Below, one piece after another: positions 1 through 8,556 of a stretch of 64,000 nucleotides of DNA. The DNA comes from Chitinophaga terrae (ex Kim and Jung 2007). GTDB lineage: Bacteria > Bacteroidota > Bacteroidia > Chitinophagales > Chitinophagaceae. The stretch is taken from the NCBI RefSeq assembly GCF_900107795.1, contig NZ_FNRL01000025.1, positions 41,015-105,014 of the forward strand, in the 5' to 3' direction. The position numbers and the translations under genes were made by a program. Positions within the stretch are counted from its first letter, which is position 1, and every line of letters starts with the position of its first letter. The notes under the pieces are model-generated. The model was not told the origin of the DNA. It was given only the letters and a program-made list of their open reading frames with translations, and searched no databases.

Positions 1-2319
1 AACGGCGACCTGTACTACTTAACGCCTCTCGAAGGGTTCAAAGGCATAGCGCCGGGCGACTCCCTGAAAGTGGGCATGGTAGGCGACGCCTGGGCGGTGA
101 ACTTCACGGATGCTCCTTCCGGTCTATACCTGGTATGGGATGAACAGCCGGCAAAGGGTTATTCTGTACGCGATTATGAGATCCGTCCTTCTACCACTGC
201 CAAACAGCTTTTAAGATATCCCGGCGATAAAACAGCCGTTATAACGCCAACGGATATATTCAAACAGAACAGTGTGATTAAAGATATTCCGCTGGCCGAT
301 CTCCCACCTGTATTCCCTACGCCGGTAGAATACCAGAAAAAGGGGAGCAGCCTGGTAATAGATGCGGTTCCTGTTATCGATGCCGACCAGGAACTGGAAA
401 ACAGCGCTACCTTTTTAAAGAATGAATTGTCGGCTCTTTTAAGTAAGAAATCCGGAGGGAAAACCACTATTTCCCTGAAAAAAGATGCTTCGCTGAACGC
501 AGATGCCTATACGCTGGAAGTAAATGCAGATGGCATTAAGATCACAGCCGGCAGCGACGAAGGCGCATTTTATGCGGTACAGTCGCTCCGTACACTGATC
601 CCGCCTGCCGCATGGGCAGCGCCGCAGAGATCCGTCACCCTAACAGGCGTTAAAGTAAAAGACTATCCGAGGTTTGGCTATCGTGCCTTTATGATAGACG
701 TATCAAGGAACTTCCATAACAAACGTGATATTATCCGCATCCTGGACGCCATGGCATTGTACAAGCTCAATGTCCTGCACTTCCATTTCAGCGACGATGA
801 AGGCTGGCGGTTGGAAATACCGGGACTGCCTGAACTGACAGCGGTTGGCGCCAAACGGGGTCATAGCGCAGATTGGAGAGATATGCTTCCTCCTTCTTAT
901 GGCTCGGGGCCCGACACTACCAATACTGCCGGAACAGGATATTTCAGCCGCAACGATTTTATTGAAATATTAAAGTATGCCACCGCAAGGCATATCAAAG
1001 TATTGCCTGAAATAGAAAGTCCCGGCCATGCCAGGGCGGCTGTTAAATCTATGGAATCCCGCTACTATAAGCTGAAAGCTGCCGGTAACGAGGCGGGCGC
1101 TAAAGAGTATTTATTGACCGACCTGGAAGATAAATCAGATTACCATTCGGTTCAGTACTGGAACGATAACGTCATGAACGTGGCTTTACCATCTACCTAT
1201 CATTTCCTCGAGAAAGTGATAACAGAGATCCAGGCGATGTATAAAGAAGCCGGGGCGCCGCTGACGCATATACACATGGGAGGCGACGAAGTGCCGGGCG
1301 GAGTGTTCGAGAAGTCGCCGGCCTGTATTGCGCTGATGAAATCTGAACCCGGCGTTAAGAACGTAAACGACCTTTGGTACTATTACTACCGTAAAGTGAA
1401 CAATATCCTCAAAGCCAAAGGCCTGACAGTGGCGGGATGGGAAGAAGCAGGTATGCGCAAAACCGCTATGGGAGGCGCTCCGCACAGCATTCCGAATCCT
1501 GATTTTGCCAATGATAATTTCCAGTTGAACGTCTGGAACAATGTAATAGGGGAAGGACAGGAAGATCTCTCGTACCGCCTGGCCAATGCAGGTTATAAAG
1601 TGGTCCTTTCGGGGGTGAGTAACTTCTACTTCGATATGGCCTATATGAAATCGTTCGATGAACCTGGATTTTATTGGGGTGGTTTTGTGGATGTAGATAA
1701 ACCTTTCTATTTTATTCCTTTTGATTATTATAAGAATGCCAAGGTAGATGCAAGAGGCAATCCTATAAAACCGGAAACATTCGCAGGAAAAGACAGGCTA
1801 ACGGAATATGGAGCCCGGAACATTCCCGGCATCCAGGGATTGTTGTGGAGTGAAACAGTGATCAACTCCGAAAGGATGGAATACATGATGTTGCCTAAGC
1901 TGCTGCCGTTGGCAGAAAGGGCCTGGGCGCAGGACCCGGCATGGGCAAGGGAACAGGAACCAATGAAAGCGGAAACTATGTACAATGAAGCCTGGAGCGT
2001 TTTCTGTAATGTGATGGGTAAAAAGGAAATGCAGCGGCTGGACAATCTGAACGGCGGGTACAACACCCGTGTTCCTAACGCCGGTGCAAAAACAGAGAAT
2101 GGCGTGCTTACTGCTAATGTACAGTTCCCGGGATTGATCATACGTTATACAGTGAACGGAGAAGAACCAACATCGAAAAGTCCGGTATACAATGGCCCCA
2201 TCCAGGCAGCCGGAAAAACAGTGAAATTGAAAGTTTATACAACAAAAGGGCATGCAAGCAAGACAATAACTGTAAAGGTTCCACAGCCCGACAATCAACT
2301 CAAGAACAAAAAATTATAA
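1..2319 (+). CDS. Beta-N-acetylhexosaminidase, GH20 (5' end outside window)
   Basis: Exo-acting hexosaminidase releasing terminal N-acetylglucosamine or N-acetylgalactosamine, presumably in the periplasm or at the cell surface. The reading frame is open from base 1, so the true start and any signal peptide lie upstream. The order seen is an N-terminal hexosaminidase accessory domain, then the TIM barrel beginning near DYPRFGYRAFMIDVSRNF (about 660-715), the catalytic pair in HMGGDE (Asp-Glu at 1285-1290), then a C-terminal beta-sandwich around YTVNGEEPTSKSPVY as in family proteins with a CHB_HEX_C domain. The catalytic Asp-Glu is intact. It is followed by a long inverted repeat and then, on the same strand, a DUF5916 gene. 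Family assignment is firm; the substrate is not determined. Confidence 0.95.
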   Translation, partial: NGDLYYLTPLEGFKGIAPGDSLKVGMVGDAWAVNFTDAPSGLYLVWDEQPAKGYSVRDYEIRPSTTAKQLLRYPGDKTAVITPTDIFKQNSVIKDIPLADLPPVFPTPVEYQKKGSSLVIDAVPVIDADQELENSATFLKNELSALLSKKSGGKTTISLKKDASLNADAYTLEVNADGIKITAGSDEGAFYAVQSLRTLIPPAAWAAPQRSVTLTGVKVKDYPRFGYRAFMIDVSRNFHNKRDIIRILDAMALYKLNVLHFHFSDDEGWRLEIPGLPELTAVGAKRGHSADWRDMLPPSYGSGPDTTNTAGTGYFSRNDFIEILKYATARHIKVLPEIESPGHARAAVKSMESRYYKLKAAGNEAGAKEYLLTDLEDKSDYHSVQYWNDNVMNVALPSTYHFLEKVITEIQAMYKEAGAPLTHIHMGGDEVPGGVFEKSPACIALMKSEPGVKNVNDLWYYYYRKVNNILKAKGLTVAGWEEAGMRKTAMGGAPHSIPNPDFANDNFQLNVWNNVIGEGQEDLSYRLANAGYKVVLSGVSNFYFDMAYMKSFDEPGFYWGGFVDVDKPFYFIPFDYYKNAKVDARGNPIKPETFAGKDRLTEYGARNIPGIQGLLWSETVINSERMEYMMLPKLLPLAERAWAQDPAWAREQEPMKAETMYNEAWSVFCNVMGKKEMQRLDNLNGGYNTRVPNAGAKTENGVLTANVQFPGLIIRYTVNGEEPTSKSPVYNGPIQAAGKTVKLKVYTTKGHASKTITVKVPQPDNQLKNKKL

Positions 2320-2321
2320 TT

Positions 2322-2449
2322 TCCGCAAAGCTGCCAAGTTGTTTAAAGAAGCATAATATTTTTTATTAAGGAAGATGATGGGATAGAAAACAAAACACCA
2401 TTCTTCCTTATTTTTCTTATGCCTCTTTAAACGGCTTAGCCCTTTGCGA
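2322..2449. repeat. Long imperfect inverted repeat (hairpin family, copy A)
   Basis: The left part (CGCAAAG, TTTAAAGAAGCATAA, AAGGAAG) is repeated inverted on the right (CTTCCTTATTTTTCTTATGCCTCTTTAAA, CCCTTTGCGA when read as pieces). It fills the gap between the GH20 stop and the DUF5916 start and shares words with three larger copies near 25.7, 44.8 and 50.4 kb. It is the most diverged of the four. Confidence 0.7.
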
Positions 2450-2463
2450 GCCAAATCAACGCT

Positions 2464-4644
2464 ATGTTTCGAATAATTCCACTATTGTGTTGTTGCCTGT
2501 TTGTATTACCGTTGTCGGCGCAAAAGAAGAACGACGCTTACCAGTTACAGATAAAGAAAACCAATTCTCCCGTAAAGATCGATGGGGTAATAGATGAAGA
2601 AGCCTGGCAGCAGGCGCAGGTAGCAAGCAACTTCCATATGGTGCTGCCTATGGATACGAGCGCTGCCCGTTTGCGTACTGATGTAAGGATGACGTACGAC
2701 GATAAATATCTTTACCTGGTAGTGGAGAATTTCACGGAGGGGGATGGACCTTATATGGTAGAATCATTACGCCGTGACTTCGCGTTTCTGAAAAACGATA
2801 ATTTCCTCTTATTCATGGACCCCTTCGACGATCAGACGAATGGATTTTCGTTCGGGGCCAACGCGGCAGGAGCGCAATGGGACGGACTGATGTACGATGG
2901 CGGAAAGGTAGACCTGAGCTGGGATAACAAATGGGTGTCTGTTGTGAAGAACTACCCTGATAAATGGGTATTTGAAGCGGCTATTCCTTTTAAAACGATA
3001 CGGTATAAAAAAGGCATCACCAAATGGGGAATTAACTTCAGCCGGAATGATCTGAAAACTACGGAGAAGTCGGCCTGGGCGCCGGTACCGCGGCAATTTG
3101 CCACGGCTTCTTTAGCTTATACAGGCAACCTGGTATGGGATAACCCTCCGCCGGCGGCGGGACCTAATATTTCCCTTATCCCGTATGTGCTGGGAGGTTT
3201 GTCGAAAGACTATGATAAGCAAACTACCACGAAATACAGGAGAGATGCAGGGATAGACGCCAAAGTAGCGGTTACTTCTTCCCTGAACCTGGACCTGACG
3301 GTGAACCCTGACTTTTCGCAGGTCGATGTAGATAAGCAGGTGACCAACCTGGATAGGTTTGAATTGTTCTATCCCGAAAAGAGGCAGTTTTTCCTGGAGA
3401 ACGGAGACCAGCTGTCCAACTTCGGGTATAGTACCATACGGCCGTTCTTTAGCCGCCGTATCGGGTTGGGAGGAGTGCCGATACGTTTCGGCGCCAGGTT
3501 AAGCGGTAAACTGAATAAGGATTGGAGAGTGGGTATAATGAATATGGAAACCGGGAAGCAGGAGGAGACAGGTCTGCCTGCCCAGAATTTTACGGTAGCC
3601 GCCATCCAGCGCCGGGTCTTTTCACGGTCGAACCTGGGATTTATTTTTATCAACAAAGAGTCTATCAATTATACGCCCGACAAAACTTCCGGCCTGCCGG
3701 TCTATAACCGTTATAACCGTAATGCCGGCTTCGAATACAACCTGGCCTCTTCCAACAACTTCTGGACGGGGAAGGCAATGGTGCTGAAATCGTATACTCC
3801 CGGTAAAAGCGGGCATGACTGGGCGCATGCGGCCAACCTGCAATACACCAGCAAAACATGGAATATTGGCTGGCAGCATGAGTATGTAGGGAGCAATTAC
3901 AATGCGGAGGTTGGATATGTTCCGCGGCAGGGGTATGTAAAAATAGCCCCGCAGATCACCCGTTTGTTTTTTCCTGTATCGGGGGCTGTGCTGAGCCATG
4001 GACCGCAGGTTACCAGTACCTGGTTCTTTGATGAACACGGGCTTTCGCGTACCGATAATGAAACGATGTTAAACTATGGGATCGTGTTCCGTAAACGGAA
4101 TACCCTGAACGTCTGGGCGTCTAATACGTATATTAAACTGCTGTCGTTTTTTGATCCAACCAACCTGAATAAAGATACCCTGGCGAGAGGAAGCCAGCAT
4201 AACTGGAATACCATTGGAGCAGACTATGTATCCAAGCCTCAAAGCCTGTTTACCTATGCGTTGTCGGCCCGTTACGGAGGGTATTACGATAATGGCCATC
4301 GCCTGATGACCAATACAGAGTTAGGCTACAGGTTCCAGCCGTATGTAAGTATCGCCTTAAGCGCTAACTATAACTATATCCAGCTGCCAAAGCCCTGGGG
4401 AAATACTTCTTTCTGGCTGGTGGGACCCCGTTTGGATGTAACCATGACCAATACTTTGTTCTTTACGGGCTTTATGCAATACAACGGGCAGCAGAAGAAT
4501 ATGAACCTGAATACAAGGTTCCAGTGGCGTTACAGGCCAGCTTCAGATCTTTTTATTGTTTATACGGATAATTACCTGCCCGACCCCTTTTACGTGAAAA
4601 ACCGTGCCCTGGTACTTAAGCTGGTTTATTGGTTTAATATTTAA
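2464..4644 (+). CDS. DUF5916 outer-membrane barrel protein with CBM9-like N-terminus
   Basis: A 726-residue exported protein. A signal peptide (MFRIIPLLCCCLFVLPLSAQ) precedes a carbohydrate-binding family 9-like domain (about residues 30-230; PVKIDGVIDEEAW and DDKYLYLVVEN are typical) and a DUF5916 region that begins near the diagnostic FYPEKRQFFLENGD. The C-terminal half alternates aromatic beta-strands and ends in LVLKLVYWFNI, consistent with an outer-membrane barrel. Proteins of this type are common in Bacteroidota, often near glycan or peptide utilisation genes, but their biochemical role is not established. It follows the hexosaminidase on the same strand with a 144 bp gap filled by an inverted repeat, so co-transcription is uncertain. 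Confidence 0.85.
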   Translation: MFRIIPLLCCCLFVLPLSAQKKNDAYQLQIKKTNSPVKIDGVIDEEAWQQAQVASNFHMVLPMDTSAARLRTDVRMTYDDKYLYLVVENFTEGDGPYMVESLRRDFAFLKNDNFLLFMDPFDDQTNGFSFGANAAGAQWDGLMYDGGKVDLSWDNKWVSVVKNYPDKWVFEAAIPFKTIRYKKGITKWGINFSRNDLKTTEKSAWAPVPRQFATASLAYTGNLVWDNPPPAAGPNISLIPYVLGGLSKDYDKQTTTKYRRDAGIDAKVAVTSSLNLDLTVNPDFSQVDVDKQVTNLDRFELFYPEKRQFFLENGDQLSNFGYSTIRPFFSRRIGLGGVPIRFGARLSGKLNKDWRVGIMNMETGKQEETGLPAQNFTVAAIQRRVFSRSNLGFIFINKESINYTPDKTSGLPVYNRYNRNAGFEYNLASSNNFWTGKAMVLKSYTPGKSGHDWAHAANLQYTSKTWNIGWQHEYVGSNYNAEVGYVPRQGYVKIAPQITRLFFPVSGAVLSHGPQVTSTWFFDEHGLSRTDNETMLNYGIVFRKRNTLNVWASNTYIKLLSFFDPTNLNKDTLARGSQHNWNTIGADYVSKPQSLFTYALSARYGGYYDNGHRLMTNTELGYRFQPYVSIALSANYNYIQLPKPWGNTSFWLVGPRLDVTMTNTLFFTGFMQYNGQQKNMNLNTRFQWRYRPASDLFIVYTDNYLPDPFYVKNRALVLKLVYWFNI

Positions 4645-4838
4645 CTAAAAAAAATATTAACGTTTAGATTGTATTAACACTTCGGTTTGATAATACCGTT
4701 ATCATTGTATTACAAAATCGTGAATTTGAGCTTTGGAACAGTTGTATATATATTGATTGAAATTTTTCATTTACTATCGTTGTGAATACAAGCCCCCTAT
4801 GGTTTTTACCATGGGGATTCCTTTTAAAACCTGAATTT

Positions 4839-6194
4839 ATGCGCCGGATTACACCTTTGTTGCTCCTGGTAGGTAGCTTGTTATCTATCAGCCCCCTGAC
4901 CGTCTTATCCCAACGATCCGCTATTCTGACGGGTAGGACAACTGACCATCGATTGCAAAAGCTATCTGTCTCCTGGTGGCAGGATGGTAGTTTTATCCCT
5001 TCGACCATGAGCATCGCGGAAGGAAGCGATTCCTTTTATTTCAAGATACCTGTAACTGCAGGTAAGCCGCTGTTCTATTACCTGGAAGGAAGCGGCACAC
5101 AACCTGTTTTCGGACTGATAGAAGCTGGAGACAGCCTTTATTTTAAACAACTGCCCGACAGCCTGCAGATAACAGGAAAAGGCGCTGCAGCCAGCCGGTT
5201 GATGAATATGATACAACGGTTGCAGGATGGAATTAAGCCAAACGGAACGGATGCAACATCCCTGCAACGGTTATACAGCGAGCAAATAAAAGTGGCGGCA
5301 ACGGTATTGCAACAGAACAAAAACAGTATAAATGAAACTGTTTATAAGTTACTGGAAGCGCATACCATGTCGGGGCCCGCAACCAGGTTAACTGGGATGA
5401 TCTGGAAGGTGCCTGCTAACCCGGATAGTACCCTGGAAGAAAGGCAGGTAGATTTTTACAGGCGGGATATTTTGCCGGCATTACCCGTGATTGAAGTGAA
5501 TGAAACAACGGTAACGTCTACACGCTTTGTTAACTACCTGCTGCAAAAATCGGAAGTCGACTTTTATATCAAGCATCGGTTTGAATCCAATACCACAGCG
5601 GTTTATGATTGGGTGAAGCAGCACTACGCAGGCAGGGTGCGCGATAGGTTGCTGGCACAAACATTAATACAGGGATACGCTGCTGGAAATATGCCTGAAG
5701 AACAGGAAACTTGTGTTAAAGACTATCTTTCCATTGCAGTGGACTCGGCTTGCAAACAGGCTGTGGCCAGGCTTTACGGCCGAACGAAAAAAGGATTGAG
5801 CAGGGGAGCGGCAGCGCCTTCATTCAATCTTCCTGATGCTTCAGGTAAACTTGTAAGTTTACCGCAGTTCCTCGGAAAAGTAGTGCTGCTGCACTTTTAC
5901 GACAGTGACACAATAGTATCAGGCGAGTTGATAGCTTTGAAAAAATGTTTTGATGATAAAGATGTGAGTTTTGTAAATATAGGCAATCGTGCTATGGCAG
6001 AAGGTTTGCCAGGTATGCAGTTGTTGTTGGATGACGCATCTAAAGCAATATTATCGCAGTATGAGATTAACAGGTATCCTTCTTTCATAGTAGTAGGAAA
6101 GGATGGAAAAATATTTGCAACGAAACCCCCAAACCCTTTGTCAGACCACGGTACAGCCTTGGCTAACATTATCTATGAAGCATTATTGCAGTAG
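4839..6194 (+). CDS. TlpA/redoxin-like exported protein lacking the CXXC site
   Basis: I chose the ATG at 4839 because it opens a clean signal peptide (MRRITPLLLLVGSLLSISPL); the frame runs 19 codons further upstream. The first two thirds resemble the Bacteroidota DUF4369-type lead region of TlpA-like proteins. The thioredoxin-like domain starts at GAAAPSFNLPDASGKLVSL and keeps the cis-proline loop (NRYPSFIVVGKDGKI). Where the active family has WCxxC after the first strand, this protein reads LLHFYDSDTIVSGEL with no cysteine. Disulfide exchange is therefore unlikely, and a binding or structural role is more plausible. It stands alone, with about 190 bp upstream and 220 bp downstream before the next genes. 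Confidence 0.75.
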   Translation: MRRITPLLLLVGSLLSISPLTVLSQRSAILTGRTTDHRLQKLSVSWWQDGSFIPSTMSIAEGSDSFYFKIPVTAGKPLFYYLEGSGTQPVFGLIEAGDSLYFKQLPDSLQITGKGAAASRLMNMIQRLQDGIKPNGTDATSLQRLYSEQIKVAATVLQQNKNSINETVYKLLEAHTMSGPATRLTGMIWKVPANPDSTLEERQVDFYRRDILPALPVIEVNETTVTSTRFVNYLLQKSEVDFYIKHRFESNTTAVYDWVKQHYAGRVRDRLLAQTLIQGYAAGNMPEEQETCVKDYLSIAVDSACKQAVARLYGRTKKGLSRGAAAPSFNLPDASGKLVSLPQFLGKVVLLHFYDSDTIVSGELIALKKCFDDKDVSFVNIGNRAMAEGLPGMQLLLDDASKAILSQYEINRYPSFIVVGKDGKIFATKPPNPLSDHGTALANIIYEALLQ

Positions 6195-6414
6195 TGTTTT
6201 TTTACTTCTTCCACCAATAAAAAGTGCACATAAACGTTTAATAAAAGTACGCAGATCAATAGCGTTGATGTAACAGACCCGCAGCCTAGTTTAGCGAAAT
6301 GTATTTAAACCAGTTTCTTAATATTTACATTTAAATATATATATGATAATGCTGGTTTAATCGGTGCAATTGCCGTAAATTCAATATATAACCGTTAAGA
6401 CCCCTCTATGCCAC

Positions 6415-6690
6415 ATGCCAAAGCGTTATTTTGACAGACTGCAGACCATTGATTACCTTATCAGGATCAAAGGGACCGGTAAGCCCGCTCAGTTAGCCAA
6501 GCGGCTTCGTATTTCCGAAAGAACACTCTATGAATTCCTCAAAATGATGAAGGAGTTAGGTGCTCCAATTGAGTACGACCGGTACAAAGAAAGCTACTAT
6601 TACTCAGAAAAAGGCGGATTTAACGTCAGGTTCTCCAAAAACCTGATCCCCGCGGGTATGATGTTGCTTTTCTTCCTGATTTCATGGTAA
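6415..6690 (+). CDS. Small HTH-domain DNA-binding protein
   Basis: A 91-residue protein with a winged-helix type helix-turn-helix (DeoR/HTH_11-like). The first 70 residues carry it: RLQTIDYLIRIKGTGKPAQL, then LAKRLRISERTLYEFLKMMK as turn and recognition helix, then a YYYSEKGGFNVRF wing. Proteins like this, about 70-90 residues long, are frequent in Chitinophagaceae as stand-alone regulators. The last 15 residues (AGMMLLFFLISW) are unusually hydrophobic and may be a drifted tail. An ATG at 6408 is in another frame and hits a stop after eight codons, so 6415 is the start. No partner gene is adjacent. Confidence 0.7.
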   Translation: MPKRYFDRLQTIDYLIRIKGTGKPAQLAKRLRISERTLYEFLKMMKELGAPIEYDRYKESYYYSEKGGFNVRFSKNLIPAGMMLLFFLISW

Positions 6691-6859
6691 TAAGTTGGTC
6701 CGCGCAAAACGTTGTTAACCAATTGTTCTAACGTTGTTGCGCCTACGATACCCGCTGTTGCCGGGTTTAGATCTGATTGCGCAGCTGTAATTACAGTTGT
6801 TACTGGATCTTTTATGTAATTCACCTGAAGGTGAACTGGCACTGTTTTGCCCTAATCAA

Positions 6860-6889
6860 GGCAAGCCGGCAGCCGGTTCGCCTTTTTTT
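6860..6889 (+). terminator. Intrinsic terminator
   Basis: A GC-rich 10-bp stem (6860-6869 with 6873-6882, one mismatch and one wobble) with a 3-nt loop is followed by seven T at 6883-6889. It would end a plus-strand transcript, probably that of the small HTH gene with a 170-nt 3' tail. Confidence 0.75.
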
Positions 6890-7110
6890 CGCACTTAACA
6901 TTGAATTAACTATTCGATAGATTTTTAAGCTGAAATTTAATGACGAAAAGAGAGTCACCTTGTTAGATGGATAACAGCATTATTCTTTTCGTATTGCGGT
7001 TTAGATTAGATTTTAGTTTTAATACGCGGGTCTCTCTTTAGTCACCTGCCCCATTTTTTCGTCTACCTGCCTGCAATAGAGAGACTATTATTAGGCACAA
7101 AAACAGCTAT
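6890..7110. other. Intergenic region before the LytTR gene
   Basis: AT-rich, with no convincing gene. GACGAAA near 6942 and TTTCGTC near 7059 form a distant inverted pair, each beside a GAGAG or CTCTC word and an AGTCACC word, which may mark a regulatory region for the LytTR gene. I see no clear TAnnTTTG element. Confidence 0.3.
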
Positions 7111-7803
7111 ATGGCATTGAACTGTATTATCATCGGAGCGGACCCACAAGGGTTCCATAAGCTGGAGAGCTATCTATGCGAAATCCCCGGCCTATACCTG
7201 ATCGGACGATTTGCCACTTTCGAAGATGCAGATGAACTGATCGAAGAAGGCGTTATAGATATTTTGATAGTAGGCTTAATGGAAAATGATCCGGAATTAG
7301 ATACTGCTGCAATTGACTTGCTGCCCATTTTTGTTATGTTGTATGATGAAAGCCTTAAAGAAATAGTTGACCTCCTACCGGTCGGCAAACTAACGTTACC
7401 CATTACATTGTCAACCGTCAGCGATACATTTTTTCAAATAATCAACAAAATCAATATGGAAGGTATTCAGATCCCATCCCGCTTCTCTTCTTCCTTCAGC
7501 ATCAGAACACTGGATCGTACAGAAAAAGTTCAGTATGCCGACCTGCAATATGTGGAAGTAATGAACGATCATATCATGCTTCATCTATCCGATCAGAAGA
7601 TCGTAACAGAAGAAACACTCGATGTTATCATAGCACGGTTGCCAGCCAATATGTTTATGAGAGTACACCGCTGGTTCGTGGTGAACTTCAAACATATAGA
7701 TCATATAGGTGAGAATTATGTAGCAGTAGCCGGCGGCGTACAGATCCGCCTTACATCGGCTACCCGGCAGGAATTGCTCAAGCGTTACAAAGCGGTGCAA
7801 TAA
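7111..7803 (+). CDS. LytTR-type DNA-binding regulator with degenerate receiver
   Basis: A 230-residue protein with a receiver-like N-terminus (about 1-115) and a LytTR domain (about 130-230; QYADLQYVEVMNDHIMLHL and FMRVHRWFVVNFKHI are typical). The receiver has lost its chemistry. The acidic pair after strand 1 is replaced by IIIGADPQG, the phospho-acceptor position is Gly55 (IDILIVGLMEN), and the conserved Lys-Pro is replaced by KLTLPITL. It should therefore not be phosphorylated in the usual way and may respond to a ligand, protein partner or its own level. No histidine kinase is nearby. Its stop lies 2 bp from the convergent stop of the next gene. Confidence 0.85.
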   Translation: MALNCIIIGADPQGFHKLESYLCEIPGLYLIGRFATFEDADELIEEGVIDILIVGLMENDPELDTAAIDLLPIFVMLYDESLKEIVDLLPVGKLTLPITLSTVSDTFFQIINKINMEGIQIPSRFSSSFSIRTLDRTEKVQYADLQYVEVMNDHIMLHLSDQKIVTEETLDVIIARLPANMFMRVHRWFVVNFKHIDHIGENYVAVAGGVQIRLTSATRQELLKRYKAVQ

Positions 7804-7805
7804 GC

Positions 7806-8501
7806 TTATTTATGTAAAGCTGCCAGTATCTTGTCTGCAACCCCATTGGCATCTTCGTCGTAATTATGGCCTCCCGGCAACACCAGTTTCTGGTATTGAA
7901 CATGCAATGAGCCAACGTTAAAGTCTTTCTCTTCATCCCCAAATACCAGCAACAAAGGCTTATCCTGGATCTTGTTGATCTCCGACAATACCGAGAACCC
8001 TTTGTTATTTGAGCGCCCCAGCATATCAGAAACATGTACTTCCAGGTCGGTATATGCAGAGGGCGACAGGAAAACCAGTTGCTTTACTTCTGCGGCAGTA
8101 GCGGGAGGCAGGTTGGTGTAAACAAAAGACAATACATCCGCACCCAACGAATAGCCTACCAGTATCACACCGTTCTTGGTATTCCATTGCGACTGGTAGT
8201 AATTAATAAGATCGGAAACGTCTTTGGCCGCCTGCTGAGGCGTTTTCTTATTCCAGAAATACTTAAGGGCATTTAACGCTACTACCGGGTAATTCCGCTG
8301 GTTAAAAGCGGAGATCATATTGGCAGAAAATTTCTTCATTCCGCCATCACCGGTAATATAAAGGATCAATGGCGCAGTAGTAGGGGAAGAAACGGGTGCT
8401 TTTACCAACGTCGGTAAACTGGTGACCTTATTTTGAGCAGCTGCAGTGGCCAGGCTTCCGGCAAAAAAACAGCAAAGAATTAATTTTCTAAACAATATCA
8501 T
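7806..8501 (-). CDS. AcvB/VirJ-family alpha/beta hydrolase, exported
   Basis: The start at 8501 is preceded by AGGAAAT and gives a signal peptide (MILFRKLILCCFFAGSLATA). The core is an alpha/beta hydrolase of the VirJ type: ITGDGGMKKF after strand 1, ALKYFWNKKTPQQAA, the nucleophile elbow GYSLGADVLSF (Ser), and a late GGHNYDED carrying a probable catalytic His. In Agrobacterium, AcvB hydrolyses lysyl-phosphatidylglycerol and is encoded with the synthase lpiA. Here the gene lies directly downstream of an mprF/lpiA-like gene on the same strand with a 55-bp gap, which supports the same pairing. Specificity is inferred from family and context only. Confidence 0.8.
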   Translation of the reverse strand: MILFRKLILCCFFAGSLATAAAQNKVTSLPTLVKAPVSSPTTAPLILYITGDGGMKKFSANMISAFNQRNYPVVALNALKYFWNKKTPQQAAKDVSDLINYYQSQWNTKNGVILVGYSLGADVLSFVYTNLPPATAAEVKQLVFLSPSAYTDLEVHVSDMLGRSNNKGFSVLSEINKIQDKPLLLVFGDEEKDFNVGSLHVQYQKLVLPGGHNYDEDANGVADKILAALHK

Positions 8502-8556
8502 ATTTCCTATTAACGCTTGTCTATCCAACAAAATCCATTCCGCTATTGTTCGTCGG

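Noticed and set aside
1..6194. A SusC/SusD-type polysaccharide utilisation locus at the left edge
   Set aside because: The GH20 and DUF5916 genes would suit one, but no TonB receptor or SusD is visible within the window.
6942..7066. A distant GACGAAA/TTTCGTC pair as a terminator or riboswitch
   Set aside because: The arms are short, about 115 bp apart, with no T run and no riboswitch core that I recognise.
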